Part shown: positions 24,920 through 35,360 of the stretch, one piece after another | How the letters are laid out: every line of letters begins with the position of its first letter | Numbering within the stretch: the first letter of the stretch is position 1 | DNA from: Candidatus Manganitrophus sp. | GTDB taxonomy: Bacteria; Nitrospirota; Nitrospiria; SBBL01; Manganitrophaceae | Length of the DNA stretch: 64,000 nucleotides | Assembly: GCA_028865235.1 (NCBI GenBank) | Contig: CP114561.1 | Span: forward strand, 1,260,001 to 1,324,000 | Reading direction: 5' to 3' | Notes under the pieces: generated by a model | Database searches by the model: none | What the model saw: the letters and a program-made list of their open reading frames with translations, nothing else | What the model was told of the DNA's origin: nothing | Position numbers and translations under genes: made by a program

Positions 24920-26670
24920 CTATACCGATAACGACTTCAACCGGCTCTCTGCAGATTGAAAAAGATCGGACGGACGACCGACCCCGGGAGACCCCTCCGG
25001 ACGGGAATCTTCGGTATCCAGCCGGGCGCTTCTTGCCAGCTCATCCAGCGGAAGGGTGATAAAAAAGGTGGTTCCCTTGGGAGAGCTCTCAACGCGAATT
25101 TCTCCCGCATGTTCTTCGATGATCCGCTGGACAATCGCCAGACCCAAACCCGATCCCGAGCTTTTTGTCGTGAAGAAGGGATAAAAGATTTTCGGGAGAT
25201 CTCCTTTTTGGATCCCCCCTCCCGTGTCGGAGAAGAGGACCTCGATCCGCTCGTCGGGGACCGCCGCTCCTTTCCCCTTTTTAGGACGGCTCCGCCGCGT
25301 CGAAATCGTCAGCACCCCTTCTTCCGGCATCGCTTGAAAGGCATTGATCGCGAGGTTCCAGAAAACTTGCCGGATCTGGTCGGGATCGATCAGAATCATC
25401 AGCGGCTCCGACGGAATCAGCAAAGAAACCTTGATCCGATCGTGGTACTCGGGATGATTCTGAAGAAGCTGAACCGTTTCCGACAAAAGCGCATGGAGAT
25501 CGGTCGGCCTCCGCCGCGGCGGCAGCGGCTTCGCATAGAGAAGAAATTGCGTGATAATCGAGTTGAGCCGATCCGCTTCTCTGACGGCAATCTCCATCAA
25601 TTTGAGATGTTCATCGCGGAGGCTGAGATCCCCTTTGAGCACCTCGATCGAACCGCTGAGCGAAGCAAGCGGGTTTCGGATCTCATGCGCCATTCCCGCC
25701 GCCATCTCTCCGATGGTCGCCAGACGCTCCTTCTTTTGCATCTCCTCTTCGAGGCTTTTTAGCTGGGTCAAATCCTGGAACGTCCCGATAATCCCGATTT
25801 GCCCCCCATGCTCATTCCGAAGGGGCGAGATCGTCACGCCGAGCAGGCAGCGCTCTCCCTGCTTCGTAGAAATCTCTCCGTCGAATCGCTGTGGAACACC
25901 GGTGATCGCAAGGTCTCGGTAGCGGTCCCGAATCTCCCCCCAGGAAAAGAGCTCCCACCAGATCGCTCCCACCGCCTCTTCCGCCCGAAAACCGGTCATT
26001 TCGGAGGCCGACCGATTAAACGAGGTGATCTTTCCGGAGAGATCGGTCGTCACGAGACCGCTTGAGATGCTTTCCACGATATCTTCCGTGAAAACGCGCA
26101 GCTTCGAAAACCCGACCTCTTTCTCATGCAATCGTTCCGAGAGTCTTCCGCTGAGGCTGCCGACGGTAAAGAAGGTGATCATATAAAGAAAGAGCATATA
26201 AAACACCTCTTTCTCGCCGAGCAGACTGGGGGAATCAAAAGGAGGAACGTGGGCATATTGTAGATTCACGACGGTGCCGAACAAAAACGTCGCCGCAGCC
26301 GCGGTCAACACCCCCCCTTGCGGTGGAAGAAGATGCAGGCCGAAACGATCGTAATTACGTAAAGAAAAGAGAAGGGGCTCTGAATCCCCCCTGTCACCAC
26401 GATCAGGGCCGTTTCAAACAAAAGGTCGATCCCCAACTGAACCGAGACGAAAAAGAGGGGATACCGGGTCCGCGAGATGAAGAGGGTATAAACAAGGGTG
26501 AGGAAATAGGTCGACCCGATCAGAAAATAAAAGGTGGTGATCGACCATGGGTTTTTGAGGTAATTGAGCTCCAGCAGAAGAGGGATGCCGAGAAGAGAGG
26601 TCACCAGGAGGATCCGGAGGGCCATCAGCCACTTGATCCTCCCCAGAACGATCTCGTCTTCTCTTTTCAT
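24920..26670 (-). CDS. pilS: PilS-type membrane sensor histidine kinase (apparent frameshift)
   Basis: The rejoined protein has about 583 residues, with six membrane segments in the N-terminal part, a PAS domain (TEDIVESISSGLVTTDLSGKI start), the dimerisation/phospho-acceptor helix MAAGMAHEIRNPLASLSG, and a catalytic domain with N-box NLAINAFQAMPEEG, DTGGGI and FFTTKSSGSGLGLAI. The frame changes at the C7 run 26311-26317, inside the membrane region, most likely a sequencing error. PilS partners PilR; the pair sits downstream of pilC as in many pil operons. Confidence 0.86.
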
Positions 26671-26701
26671 CGACCCATCCTGCCGAAGTATTGCAATCGG
26701 T

Positions 26702-27907
26702 TTATCCCACCACCGAAGCCAGTTTGAAGATCGGAAGGTACATGGCGATCACGATCGTTCCGATGGTGATACCGAGGAAGACCATCAGCATCGGCTCCAG
26801 CAGGGAGGTGAGGGCGCCGACCGCAGAATCGACCTCGTCGTCGTAAAAATCGGCGATCTTGCTCAACATGGCGTCGAGCGCCCCGGTTGTTTCTCCGACG
26901 GCGATCATCTGGACCACCATCGGAGGAAAAACCTTCTCTTTCCCGAGCGGATCTGAAATGGTCTTCCCTTCGCTGATGCTTTGACGGGCGTTCATGAGCG
27001 CCTGCTCGATGACTTTGTTTCCCGCCGTCTTCGCAACGATCCCCAGCCCCTCGAGAATCGGAACCCCGCTGGCGATCAATGTCCCTAAGGTCCGTGTAAA
27101 CTTCGCAACGGCGGCCTTCCGGATCAAATCACCAAGCACCGGGAGTTTTAGAGCAAGCTTGTCGACCGTCTTCCTTCCATTCGGCGTCCGGTAATATTTT
27201 TTGAAACCAAAAACGGCCGAGCCGACGCCCCCTACAATGATGAGGATGTTCGATTTCATGAAATAGCTGATATCGATGACAAACTGGGTCAGCGCCGGAA
27301 GGGTACCGCCGAAATCGGTAAACATCTGCGCAAAAATCGGGATCACGAAGACGAGCAAGACCACAATCACGATCCCAGCTACCCCCATAATGGTGGAGGG
27401 ATAAACCATCGCCGACTTAATTTGTTTTTTCAACTTCATCGATTTTTCAATGTGCTTCGCCAACCGATTCAAAATCGTGTCGAGAATACCCCCCGCCTCC
27501 CCGGCGGCGACCATGTTCACGTAGAGATCATCGAAGACTTTGGGGTGTTTTCGCAGGGCATCGGCATAGGTCGATCCTCCCTCCACATCGCCCCGGACCT
27601 CTCCGACCGCCTTTGCTAACACTGGATTCTCGCATTGAGCCGATAAAATTTCAAGACATTGCACCAGCGGAAGCCCGGCATCGATCATCGTGGCGAATTG
27701 CCGCGTGAAGATCACAATATCCTTATCGCTGACCTTCCCTCCGCCAAATCCCGGGATTTTGAGCTCTTTAGCCTTTTGCTGAACGGAGGTGACAAGGATG
27801 TTTTCCTTTCTGAGAAGCGCGATGACCTCCTCCCGGCTGTTCGCCGCCAGCTGCCCCTTCTGAATCGTCCCCTGTCGGGTCTTCCCCGTCCATTCAAACG
27901 TCGCCAT
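26702..27907 (-). CDS. pilC: Type IV pilus inner-membrane protein PilC
   Basis: The protein has 401 residues and two T2SSF domains (about 70-190 and 270-395), with three membrane helices near 170-190, 215-240 and 370-392. It carries VIFTRQFATMIDAGLPLVQCLE, the first-domain signature, and the PilC-type MVVQMIAVGETTGALDAML. PilC is the platform on which PilB and PilT act. The gene is intact and lies between pilT and pilS. It is clearly distinct from the second platform protein at 7935-9142. Confidence 0.92.
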   Translation of the reverse strand: MATFEWTGKTRQGTIQKGQLAANSREEVIALLRKENILVTSVQQKAKELKIPGFGGGKVSDKDIVIFTRQFATMIDAGLPLVQCLEILSAQCENPVLAKAVGEVRGDVEGGSTYADALRKHPKVFDDLYVNMVAAGEAGGILDTILNRLAKHIEKSMKLKKQIKSAMVYPSTIMGVAGIVIVVLLVFVIPIFAQMFTDFGGTLPALTQFVIDISYFMKSNILIIVGGVGSAVFGFKKYYRTPNGRKTVDKLALKLPVLGDLIRKAAVAKFTRTLGTLIASGVPILEGLGIVAKTAGNKVIEQALMNARQSISEGKTISDPLGKEKVFPPMVVQMIAVGETTGALDAMLSKIADFYDDEVDSAVGALTSLLEPMLMVFLGITIGTIVIAMYLPIFKLASVVG

Positions 27908-27936
27908 GGATCACTCCTTGATGACTGGTGTCATCC

Positions 27937-29054
27937 TTAGTTCCGAACCATCTTCCCCGGATCGCGAGAGGCCGAACCCGGACCCGCCCCTCCGCCGCGA
28001 TTGATCATGTTGATCAACTCCTCGACATTGCTCGATCTTGCAAGCGCGTCTTCATAAGAGATGATCCGTTTTGTGTATAACTCATACAGCGACTGGTTCA
28101 TCGTCTGCATTCCATGTTTCCCTTGACCGGTCTGCATGGAAGAGTAAATCTGATGGACTTTGTCTTCGCGGATGAGGTTCCGGATCGCCGGGGTCGGGAT
28201 CAGGACTTCCATCGCCATCGCCCTCCCTTGGCCGTTCGACTTCGCGATCAGCTGCTGCGAGATAATCCCCTCCAACACAAATGAAAGCTGCGCCCGGACC
28301 TGAGGCTGCTGGTGGGGGGGAAAACATCGATGATCCGATTGACCGTCTGCGCGCAGGAATTGGTGTGGAGGGTCCCGAAGGTCAGATGGCCCGTTTCAGA
28401 GATGGTGAGCGCCGCCTCGATCGTCTCCAAATCGCGCATCTCCCCGATCAACACGACGTCGGGGTCCTGGCGAAGAATATATTTCAATGCCGCCTTGAAG
28501 CTCCTTGTATCGGTCGTCACCTCCCGCTGGTTCACCACCGATTTTTTATGGGGATGAAGAAACTCGATCGGGTCTTCGACGGTCAGGATATGATCGTGGC
28601 GCTCCGAGTTGATCCGATCGATCATCGAGGCCAGCGTGGTCGATTTTCCGCTCCCGGTCGGCCCGGTCACCAGGACCAATCCTCGCGGTTTCTTGACCAA
28701 CTCCTGGACGACGTGAGGAAGCCCTAATTCTTCAAAGGTTTTAATTTTGAAGGGGATGGTCCGAATGGCCGCGCCGACCGCGCCCCGCTGCATGAAAATA
28801 TTGCCGCGGAAGCGGCTGAAGCCCTTCAATCCAAACGAAAAGTCGAGCTCGTTTTCCTCTTCAAATCGATGTTTTTGCGCATCGGTCAGAACACTGTAAA
28901 CCAGCTGCTTCGTATCGGCCGGGGTCAACTGCGGGAGATCGAGCGGCGTCAGATGTCCGTTGACCCGGATCTGGGGGGCGGAGCCGGTGGTCAGATGTAA
29001 ATCCGACGCCCCCTTTTCAATCATGATCTGAAGTAATTGATGCAAATTGGCCAT
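27937..29054 (-). CDS. pilT: Twitching motility ATPase PilT (apparent frameshift)
   Basis: PilT is the retraction ATPase of type IV pili. The rejoined protein has about 372 residues. It begins MANLHQLLQIMIEKGASDLHL (PAS-like N-terminal domain), with Walker A GPTGSGKSTT, VEDPIEFLH, and the Asp/Walker B region IGEMRDLET. The C-terminal frame has the AIRNLIREDKVHQIYSSMQTG motif (the AIRNLIRE signature of PilT). The frame changes at the G7 run 28314-28320 after VFPP; correction gives HQQPQVRAQLSFVLEGIISQQL. Sequencing error is likely. It implies retractile pili. Confidence 0.92.
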
Positions 29055-29067
29055 GCGTGCTCCTTAC

Positions 29068-30866
29068 TTAATCCGCAAACGTGCTGTCCAATACCTCTTC
29101 GATCGTGGTCATTCCCTCTTTAACCTTCGATAAGCCGCTCATCCGAAGGGTTTTCATCCCGAGAGAGATCGCCTTTTTTTTGAGCTCATCCGCGGAAGCC
29201 CCCTGGAGGATCAATTCTCTTAATTCCTCTTTCACCGGCATCACTTCATAGAGCGCCACCCGCCCTTTGTAGCCGGTTTTGTTGCAAACATCACAGCCTT
29301 TCCCCTTATAGACGACCAACCCTTTCAGATCCTCCTGTTTGAAACCGGCCTTCAGAAGCGCCTCAGGAGGGAGAGGATCGGGCTCCTTGCATTTGGCGCA
29401 AATTCTCCTGGCGAGCCGCTGCGCTAGGATAAGGACAACGGAAGAGGCAACAAGAAAAGGCTCAATCCCCATGTTGAGGAGACGATTGACCGTACCGGGA
29501 GCATCATTGGTGTGCAGGGTCGATAAGACGAGATGGCCGGTGAGGGCCGCTTTGACGCCGATCTCGGCCGTTTCATAATCCCGGATCTCCCCGACCATGA
29601 CGACATCGGGGTCTTGCCGGAGAAAGGATCGGAGGGCCGCCGCGAAATTCAGACCGATTTCATCTTTCATCTGAACCTGATTGATCCCCATCAGATTATA
29701 CTCCACCGGATCTTCCGCCGTCATGATATTGATTTCGGTGGTATTGATGGTGCTCAGGGCAGAATAGAGGGTGGTCGTCTTTCCGCTTCCGGTCGGCCCG
29801 GTCACCAACACCATTCCATACGGCGCGTTGATCGCCTCCGTGAAGTCTTTCAGCGCCCCCTCTTCGAAACCGAGTTTGGTCAAATCGAGGGAAAGGTTTC
29901 CCTTATCGAGGATACGCATCACCACCTTCTCCCCAAAGAGGCAGGGGAGGGTGGAGACACGGAAATCGACCTCTTTCTTCTTTCCGAGCTTCAGCTTGAT
30001 CCGTCCGTCCTGGGGGAGACGGCGCTCCGCGATATCGAGCTTCGACATGATCTTCAGACGGGAAACGACGGCATTTTTGATCTTGATCGGAAGATTCATG
30101 ATCGTCTTCATCGAACCGTCGATCCGGAACCGGACCCGAAAAACGGTTTCAAAAGGCTCCACATGAATATCGCTGGCGCCCACTTTGATTGCATTGACCA
30201 AGACGCCGTTGACCAGTTTGACGATAGGAGCATCGACATCTTTGATCCCCCCGTCATCCTGCTGCTCCTCGACGACATCGATATTCTCCAGGGCATCTCC
30301 CACCACGGTATCGAAGTCATCGACCGAGACCATGGCGTTGTCATCATCCTGGCCTTGGAAGGGATTTTGTGTATCTTCTTCCGAGAGGGTATAGTCTTTG
30401 GCTTCGATTGTCATCGTTTTTTCGACGACGGCCAAAGCCCCCTTGCCATAATACTTATTGATTAATTCGACCACGGAAGACTCCGCGGCGATGATCGGCT
30501 CGACGTTATAACCGGTCATGAACTTGATATCATCAATGGCGAAGACATCGGAGGGATCGACCATCGCGAGACTCAGCGTGGCCCCCATCCGTTTGATGGG
30601 AACAACCAGATATTTCTTCACCACCTCGGCGGGAACCAATTTGACCACCGTAGGATCGATCTCTATTTTTGTAAGGTCCGCCGCCGGAACACCATACTGT
30701 TGGCTTAAGAATTTCAACAGTTTGGCCTCATCCATAAATCCCAAGCGCACCAGGATGCTCCCGAGCCGCCCCCCTCTTTCTTTTGGACCAGCAAGGCTTT
30801 TTGGAGCTGCTCATCGTTAATCAACTGCGCATTTACGATGAGCTTTCCAAGTTTTTCCGAAACCAA
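29068..30866 (-). CDS. pilB: Type IV pilus extension ATPase PilB (apparent frameshift)
   Basis: PilB is the extension ATPase. The rejoined protein has about 599 residues: an N-terminal MshEN/GspE domain (LGKLIVNAQLINDEQLQKAL), a central linker rich in Asp and Glu (QDDDNAMVSVDDFD), the catalytic core with Walker A GPTGSGKTTT and MVGEIRD, and a tetracysteine site (CAKC, CDVC). The frame changes at C6 30769-30774; correction reads KKEGGRLGSILVRLGFMDEA. I start at a TTG at 30866 because CGAGGGG precedes it; the in-frame start at 31007 would lie inside the promoter. Confidence 0.9.
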
Positions 30867-30978
30867 AGGAACCCCTCGATATGAACAGATAACCTGGGAT
30901 CGGTCCGGCCGAACGAGGAATGACGAGCCGTTCGGCGGACCACGCTTCCGACATGAAAACCACAAAAATGCTGAGGAA

Positions 30979-31007
30979 AGTCTATCCCAAGTTACAATTT
31001 CTGTCAA
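30979..31007 (-). promoter_or_regulatory. Sigma70-type promoter of the pilBTCSR operon
   Basis: On the minus strand TTGACA (31007-31002) and TAGACT (30984-30979) are separated by exactly 17 bases. The pilB start lies about 105 bases downstream, leaving a fairly long leader. No other promoter-like pair is visible before pilB. Confidence 0.7.
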
Positions 31008-31081
31008 CGAAACGGGGGATGAGACAAAAAATGGCGCCTACCGTTGTGGGATCGGTTTTATTCTCTCTTTTTTTCGAAAAA

Positions 31082-31968
31082 TCAATGTTGAAGAGGACCG
31101 CGAGAAAGCGCCTCTTGAAGGGCTTGCCTCATCTTGGAAAGGGGCGCTTTCTGCTTCGTCCAGATTTCAAAGGCGAGGGCCCCTTGATGGAGGAGCATCC
31201 CGAGACCCGGAATGACCGTCGCGCCCGCCTCTTTCGCCGCAGCAAGGAGTGGGGTCTCTTCAGGACGGTAGATCAGGTCGGCGACCGACCAACGGGGATC
31301 GAGCAGACGTGGGGGAAAGGGGGAGGGATCTCCTTGCTTCATTCCAAGGGGGGTGGTATTCACCAAGAGGGTCGGCCGATCCGAATCGGCCGGAAAACCG
31401 GGACCGAAATCGACCCCGATGATGGATATCTTTAAACGGGGCGCGACGGCGGTGACTCGATCGGCCAGCGCTTTCCCGCGCGACGCCGTCCGCGCCGCGA
31501 TGACCATCTCCGCGATCGGCTGTTGCGCCAGCGCCACCGCAACCCCCTTCGCGGCCCCCCGGCCCCCAGAAGAATCACCCTCTTTCCGGAGAGATCGACA
31601 TTCCTCTCTCGAAGCGATTCCAGAAAACCACGCCCGTCGGTATTGCGGCCGATCAGCCGGTCCGAGGCGACTTCGATCGTGTTGACCGCGCCGACTCTCC
31701 CGGCCTCTTCATCGATCTCGTCAAGAAAAGGGAGGATCGTCTCCTTATGGGGAATGGTGACATTCACTCCGAGCATCCCCAGCGGGAGGATCCCCTTGAC
31801 CGCCCCTTCCAACCGGTCGGGACGGACCTCAAAGGGAAGATAGCGATAGGGAAGACCGAGGGCGTCGAAAGCCGCGTTGTGCATCAGTGGGGAGAGGGTG
31901 TGGGCGACCGGGTGCCCGAAGATTCCAAAGATTTTCGTCTGGCCGGTGATTGGTTTCAAGTCACTCAT
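31082..31968 (-). CDS. aroE: Shikimate dehydrogenase (apparent frameshift)
   Basis: AroE reduces 3-dehydroshikimate to shikimate with NADPH. The N-terminal substrate domain has GHPVAHTLSPLMHNAAF and NVTIPHKE with the catalytic Lys; NTDGRGF carries the Asp. The nucleotide-binding start LLGAGG lies at the frame switch, in the C6 run 31555-31560, and the other frame continues AKGVAVALAQQPIAEMVIA. Rejoined length is about 295 residues. Sequencing error is likely. The C-terminal GLGMLLHQGALAFEIWT is canonical. Confidence 0.9.
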
Positions 31969-32025
31969 TCGGTCCGGTGGCCGCTCCCCTCGCTAAGGAT
32001 TGGAGGGCTGTTTTCTCGAAAACCG

Positions 32026-33387
32026 TTATCGGTACTGGGAAACCGGAATATTTTGGAGAAACCCCATCAGCCCTTCGGCATCGGCGGAGACGACCTGAAC
32101 GGAGAGATCCAATTCCTTCTCAAGGTCCTGCGGGGTCATCCCATCGAGAAAGAGGTTTCGATCCTCATTGAGGGCCACCGACGGAAGAAGAAGGATCCGG
32201 GTTCCGAATCGATCCGAAATCCGCTGTCGGACCGCCTTGACGATATCCCTGCCCGACATGAGACCGGCCACCGTCACCGAATCGCCGAAGAAATCGTTGA
32301 CGACGGTCACCACCTCCATCTCCGCGCCGCGGATTCGAACCCGTTTCAGGCATGACGTTAAAAAAGGAGAAAAGGAGGTCCCCGTCGCCATGAGAATTTG
32401 GGCCGGCTCGGAGATCTTTTTCGGTAAAAAAGGAAGCATCCCTTCGAAGTCGTTCAGGAAAAGGGGGACAATTCCGACGCCGTTTCCTTGTTGGGGGAGG
32501 TCGGCATATTCTTCCAAGGGAGGGAACGGAAGGCCCGCCTTGGTATACCATTCATCGGCCAGGAAGACGAACGGGTAGCCGATCTCCTTTCGGAACCGCC
32601 TCTGCCACGGCTTGATCCACTCGATCATCTCCCGCGCCCCCTCGACGCTCACCTCCCGAAGCTCTTGAAGTCCCTGCCGATGCCGGGTCAGGCCGATCGG
32701 GACGATTGCCAGCGATCCGACCGAGGGGTAGAACTTCACCAGATCCTCTATACTTTTAACCAGATAGTCGCCGTCGTTAATGCCCGGACAGAGAACGATC
32801 TGCGTGTGCAGGACAATTCCATGATCGGTCATCTCGCGTATTTCGGCCAGGATATCGCGCGCGCGCGGATTAACCAACATATAACGACGCAATTCCAGAT
32901 CGGTTGTATGGACCGAAATGTAAAGAGGGCTCATCTTCTGCTCGAAGATCCGCTCTTTATCTTTCCGGGTCAAATTCGTCAGGGTAATGTAGTTGCCGAA
33001 GAGGAAAGAGAACCGGTAATCTTCATCGCGGATATAGAGGGTGTCCCGCTGTCCTTCCGGCATTTGATCGACAAAACAGAAGAAACATTTGTTCGGACAA
33101 CTTCGGATCTTCATCTCCGGGAAGTCGATTCCGAGCGCTTCATCGAGATCTTTTTCGACCTCGACCTCCCACACTTCGCCGTTCGGCTTCGCCAGCTCCA
33201 GGAGAAGTTCTTCTTCTCCTTCGACAAAACGGTAATCGAGGACATCCTTCATCTCTCGGCCATTGACGCTGATCAATCGATCGCCGGCCTCCACCCCGAC
33301 CGCTTCCGCAATGCTGCCGGGCTCGACCTTCTCGATCGTCAATCCCGCACTTTTTGAAAGACGAACTCCCTTTTGTTCCACAAACAC
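32026..33387 (-). CDS. PDZ-radical SAM DUF512 protein
   Basis: This 453-residue protein has an N-terminal PDZ domain (about 14-75, with GSIAEAVGVEAGDRLISVNGR), a radical-SAM-like barrel with the cysteine motif SCPNKCFFCFVD near residue 95, and a C-terminal DUF512 domain (about 250-440). The family is widespread in anaerobes, cyanobacteria and Nitrospirota-like bacteria; its reaction is unknown. The three cysteines in CxxxCxxC spacing should hold an iron-sulphur cluster. The gene is intact. It lies just upstream of aroE, with a gap of about 57 bases. Confidence 0.85.
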   Translation of the reverse strand: MFVEQKGVRLSKSAGLTIEKVEPGSIAEAVGVEAGDRLISVNGREMKDVLDYRFVEGEEELLLELAKPNGEVWEVEVEKDLDEALGIDFPEMKIRSCPNKCFFCFVDQMPEGQRDTLYIRDEDYRFSFLFGNYITLTNLTRKDKERIFEQKMSPLYISVHTTDLELRRYMLVNPRARDILAEIREMTDHGIVLHTQIVLCPGINDGDYLVKSIEDLVKFYPSVGSLAIVPIGLTRHRQGLQELREVSVEGAREMIEWIKPWQRRFRKEIGYPFVFLADEWYTKAGLPFPPLEEYADLPQQGNGVGIVPLFLNDFEGMLPFLPKKISEPAQILMATGTSFSPFLTSCLKRVRIRGAEMEVVTVVNDFFGDSVTVAGLMSGRDIVKAVRQRISDRFGTRILLLPSVALNEDRNLFLDGMTPQDLEKELDLSVQVVSADAEGLMGFLQNIPVSQYR

Positions 33388-33662
33388 CTTCTCTCAGTTA
33401 CTTTCGGAGGAAAACAACCTCCAGTGAAACGTCGATTATAGAGGGGGGCCGCGCCGAAGTCAAATGGGGAGTTTTCAACACTTCGGGTGGAAAGATTGTG
33501 GATAAGCGCCTCTTCATCACGACAAAAGGCCGATCCCTCTAGGCGAGAGAGCAGTTTGCCTAAATTGGAGGCAACCCGCGGCACGGGAAATGAATCATTA
33601 TTGTTTCCGACATCCGGCCGATCTCATCTCCAAAATAAAAAATAAACGTTGATAAAAAAACC

Positions 33663-33691
33663 TTGCTCGACGAGATTCAATTCGTTATAAT
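33663..33691 (+). promoter_or_regulatory. Sigma70-type promoter before small gene at 33735
   Basis: TTGCTC (33663-33668) and a perfect TATAAT (33686-33691) are separated by 17 bases. The ATG of the next plus-strand gene lies about 44 bases after the -10 box. The remaining 270 bases between 33388 and 33662 hold nothing I can interpret. Confidence 0.65.
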
Positions 33692-33734
33692 CGGCTCGCC
33701 TTCGTCCATAGAAAAATCTGGGAGAAATTTTCAA

Positions 33735-33941
33735 ATGGTCTTTGAGATCCATCATATTGAAGGGTTCGATCCGACCGGAAGGATGTTCAGCCGTAACGTT
33801 CGGGTCAACGTCGGCGAGAACGGCTACACCGGCCACTGCAGCTACGAAGGGTTGACGGTCCAGACAAGTGAATATCCGACGGTCGAAGAAGTTTTAAACG
33901 ATCTCGCCAAGAAGCTTCAAAAAAAGGATTCACAGAGTTGA
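33735..33941 (+). CDS. Small hypothetical protein
   Basis: This is a 68-residue soluble protein starting MVFEIHHIEGFDPTGRMFSR and ending in a charged helix (TVEEVLNDLAKKLQKKDSQS). I start at 33735 because GGGAGA lies upstream and the promoter at 33663-33691 would place any earlier ATG in the leader. No domain is recognised. The pattern of short strands followed by a helix suggests a compact alpha/beta fold. Confidence 0.6.
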   Translation: MVFEIHHIEGFDPTGRMFSRNVRVNVGENGYTGHCSYEGLTVQTSEYPTVEEVLNDLAKKLQKKDSQS

Positions 33942-34089
33942 GGACGCGGGTCAATTTTAGAGAAGATCGCTATCTCGCCGAGAGAGAGCCCTGGGTTTAT
34001 TACAAAGCGTCGTAACACCCCGGTTCAACACAGTCCAAGGAAATTTCTTTTCATCTTTTTTCCGCCCACTGCCTACCTCCTCCCCTGTT

Positions 34090-34118
34090 TTGACTCTCGA
34101 AACCGGTTGTGTTAGGAT
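34090..34118 (+). promoter_or_regulatory. Sigma70-type promoter before TPR gene
   Basis: TTGACT (34090-34095) and TAGGAT (34113-34118) are 17 bases apart, with the TPR gene ATG 22 bases downstream of the -10 box, giving a very short leader. Confidence 0.55.
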
Positions 34119-34139
34119 GTCGCCGGTTTCGAAAAAGCG

Positions 34140-35321
34140 ATGAAGTCACGTTCATACAAAAAAACGTTCCTGTTTGCCCTCGTGGCCGCCCTTGTCGTGT
34201 GGGGGGTCGGCCAGCGGATTACCCTCCCCTCGTCGGCCCGGCAGACCGAGCCGAGAGAAATCAACCCCGACATGCTGAAAAAGACCAAGCTGGAAGAGTC
34301 GAAGCGACAGTTTCGCCTCTCCGAACGGAAAACGAACGACCCTGCTTCGCCCCTCCCCTCGCTTCTGGCCCTTTACGACGATAATCAGTTCCAAGCCGTC
34401 TCGGATCAAATTGTCGGCCTTTCGGACGATCGGAAAAATGCCCCCCTCCATCTCCTGCACGGCAACGCACTGGCCTTCCTCGGAAAACATGAGGAAGCCG
34501 CGGCAGCGTATCAGCAGGCTTATCGCAAGGCCGAGACCCCTCAAGAACAGGCCGCCGCGTTGGCGAACTTCGGTCTTCTCTTCTCTACGAAGCGGGTTTG
34601 GAAAGAGGGAATCACCTGGACCGAGCGGGCGCTGGCGATCGACCGCCAGACCGGCGACCGGCAGGCCGAAGGAGCCGACCTCGCCCTTTTGGGAACCCTT
34701 TATTATCAAGCGGGAGACACCGCGAAGGGATCGGAAGCGCACATGGAAGCGTTGAAAATCGCCGAGTCGATCTCCGACCGGCGGCTGATGGCGCGCCAGC
34801 TTGCGTCGATCGGCAATCTCCACTACCTCGATCGGTCCTACGAAACGGCCCTCGATTATCAACAAAAGGCGCTCAAGCTTTATCGGGAGTTGGGAAACCC
34901 GATCGGAGAGGCGGTCTCCCTCACCAGCCTCAGCTTCATCTATAAAGACCGAAAAGATTTCGCGAAAGCGCTCTCGTTCCAATCCGACGCTCTCGCCATC
35001 CATCAAGCCGGAAACGACCTTTCATCCCAGGCGAACTCTCATATCAATCTGGCGCTGATCCATCAGGATCAGGGGGAATTGGAGAAAGCGATTGGGTCGG
35101 CGGAGAAGGCGCTGAAAATCCGAGAGGAGATGAATGATCTCCCCGGAATGGCCAATGTCGAAGGGACCATCGGAACGATTCACCAGAGCTTCGGGAATCT
35201 CCCCCAAGCGATCGAACATCTCGAGAAATCAAAAGAGCTCTTCCAAAAGGGAGGGGCCTCCCAGCAGATCCATATCGTTGATCAACGGATTCAGACCCTG
35301 CGCGACCAGATGCAGAACTAA
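34140..35321 (+). CDS. Membrane-anchored TPR protein
   Basis: The protein has 393 residues, with an N-terminal signal anchor (about 8-28) and then six or more tetratricopeptide repeats from residue about 95 to 385, for example NLHYLDRSYETALDYQQKAL and INLALIHQDQGELEKAIGSAEKAL. TPR arrays mediate protein-protein contact; this one should lie in the periplasm. It stands alone between its own promoter and a convergent operon. No partner can be named. Confidence 0.82.
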   Translation: MKSRSYKKTFLFALVAALVVWGVGQRITLPSSARQTEPREINPDMLKKTKLEESKRQFRLSERKTNDPASPLPSLLALYDDNQFQAVSDQIVGLSDDRKNAPLHLLHGNALAFLGKHEEAAAAYQQAYRKAETPQEQAAALANFGLLFSTKRVWKEGITWTERALAIDRQTGDRQAEGADLALLGTLYYQAGDTAKGSEAHMEALKIAESISDRRLMARQLASIGNLHYLDRSYETALDYQQKALKLYRELGNPIGEAVSLTSLSFIYKDRKDFAKALSFQSDALAIHQAGNDLSSQANSHINLALIHQDQGELEKAIGSAEKALKIREEMNDLPGMANVEGTIGTIHQSFGNLPQAIEHLEKSKELFQKGGASQQIHIVDQRIQTLRDQMQN

Positions 35322-35360
35322 ATCCCCAAATCCCGCGTAAAATCTTCCTTCCGATTCTCT

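Noticed and set aside
29068-30750. PilB as a shorter protein starting MRLGFMDEAK
   Set aside because: The missing 40 or so residues are present in another frame and complete the N-terminal domain, so a frameshift is more likely than a short form.
30867-31007. In-frame start for PilB at 31007
   Set aside because: It coincides with the -35 box of the promoter, so no transcript would include it.
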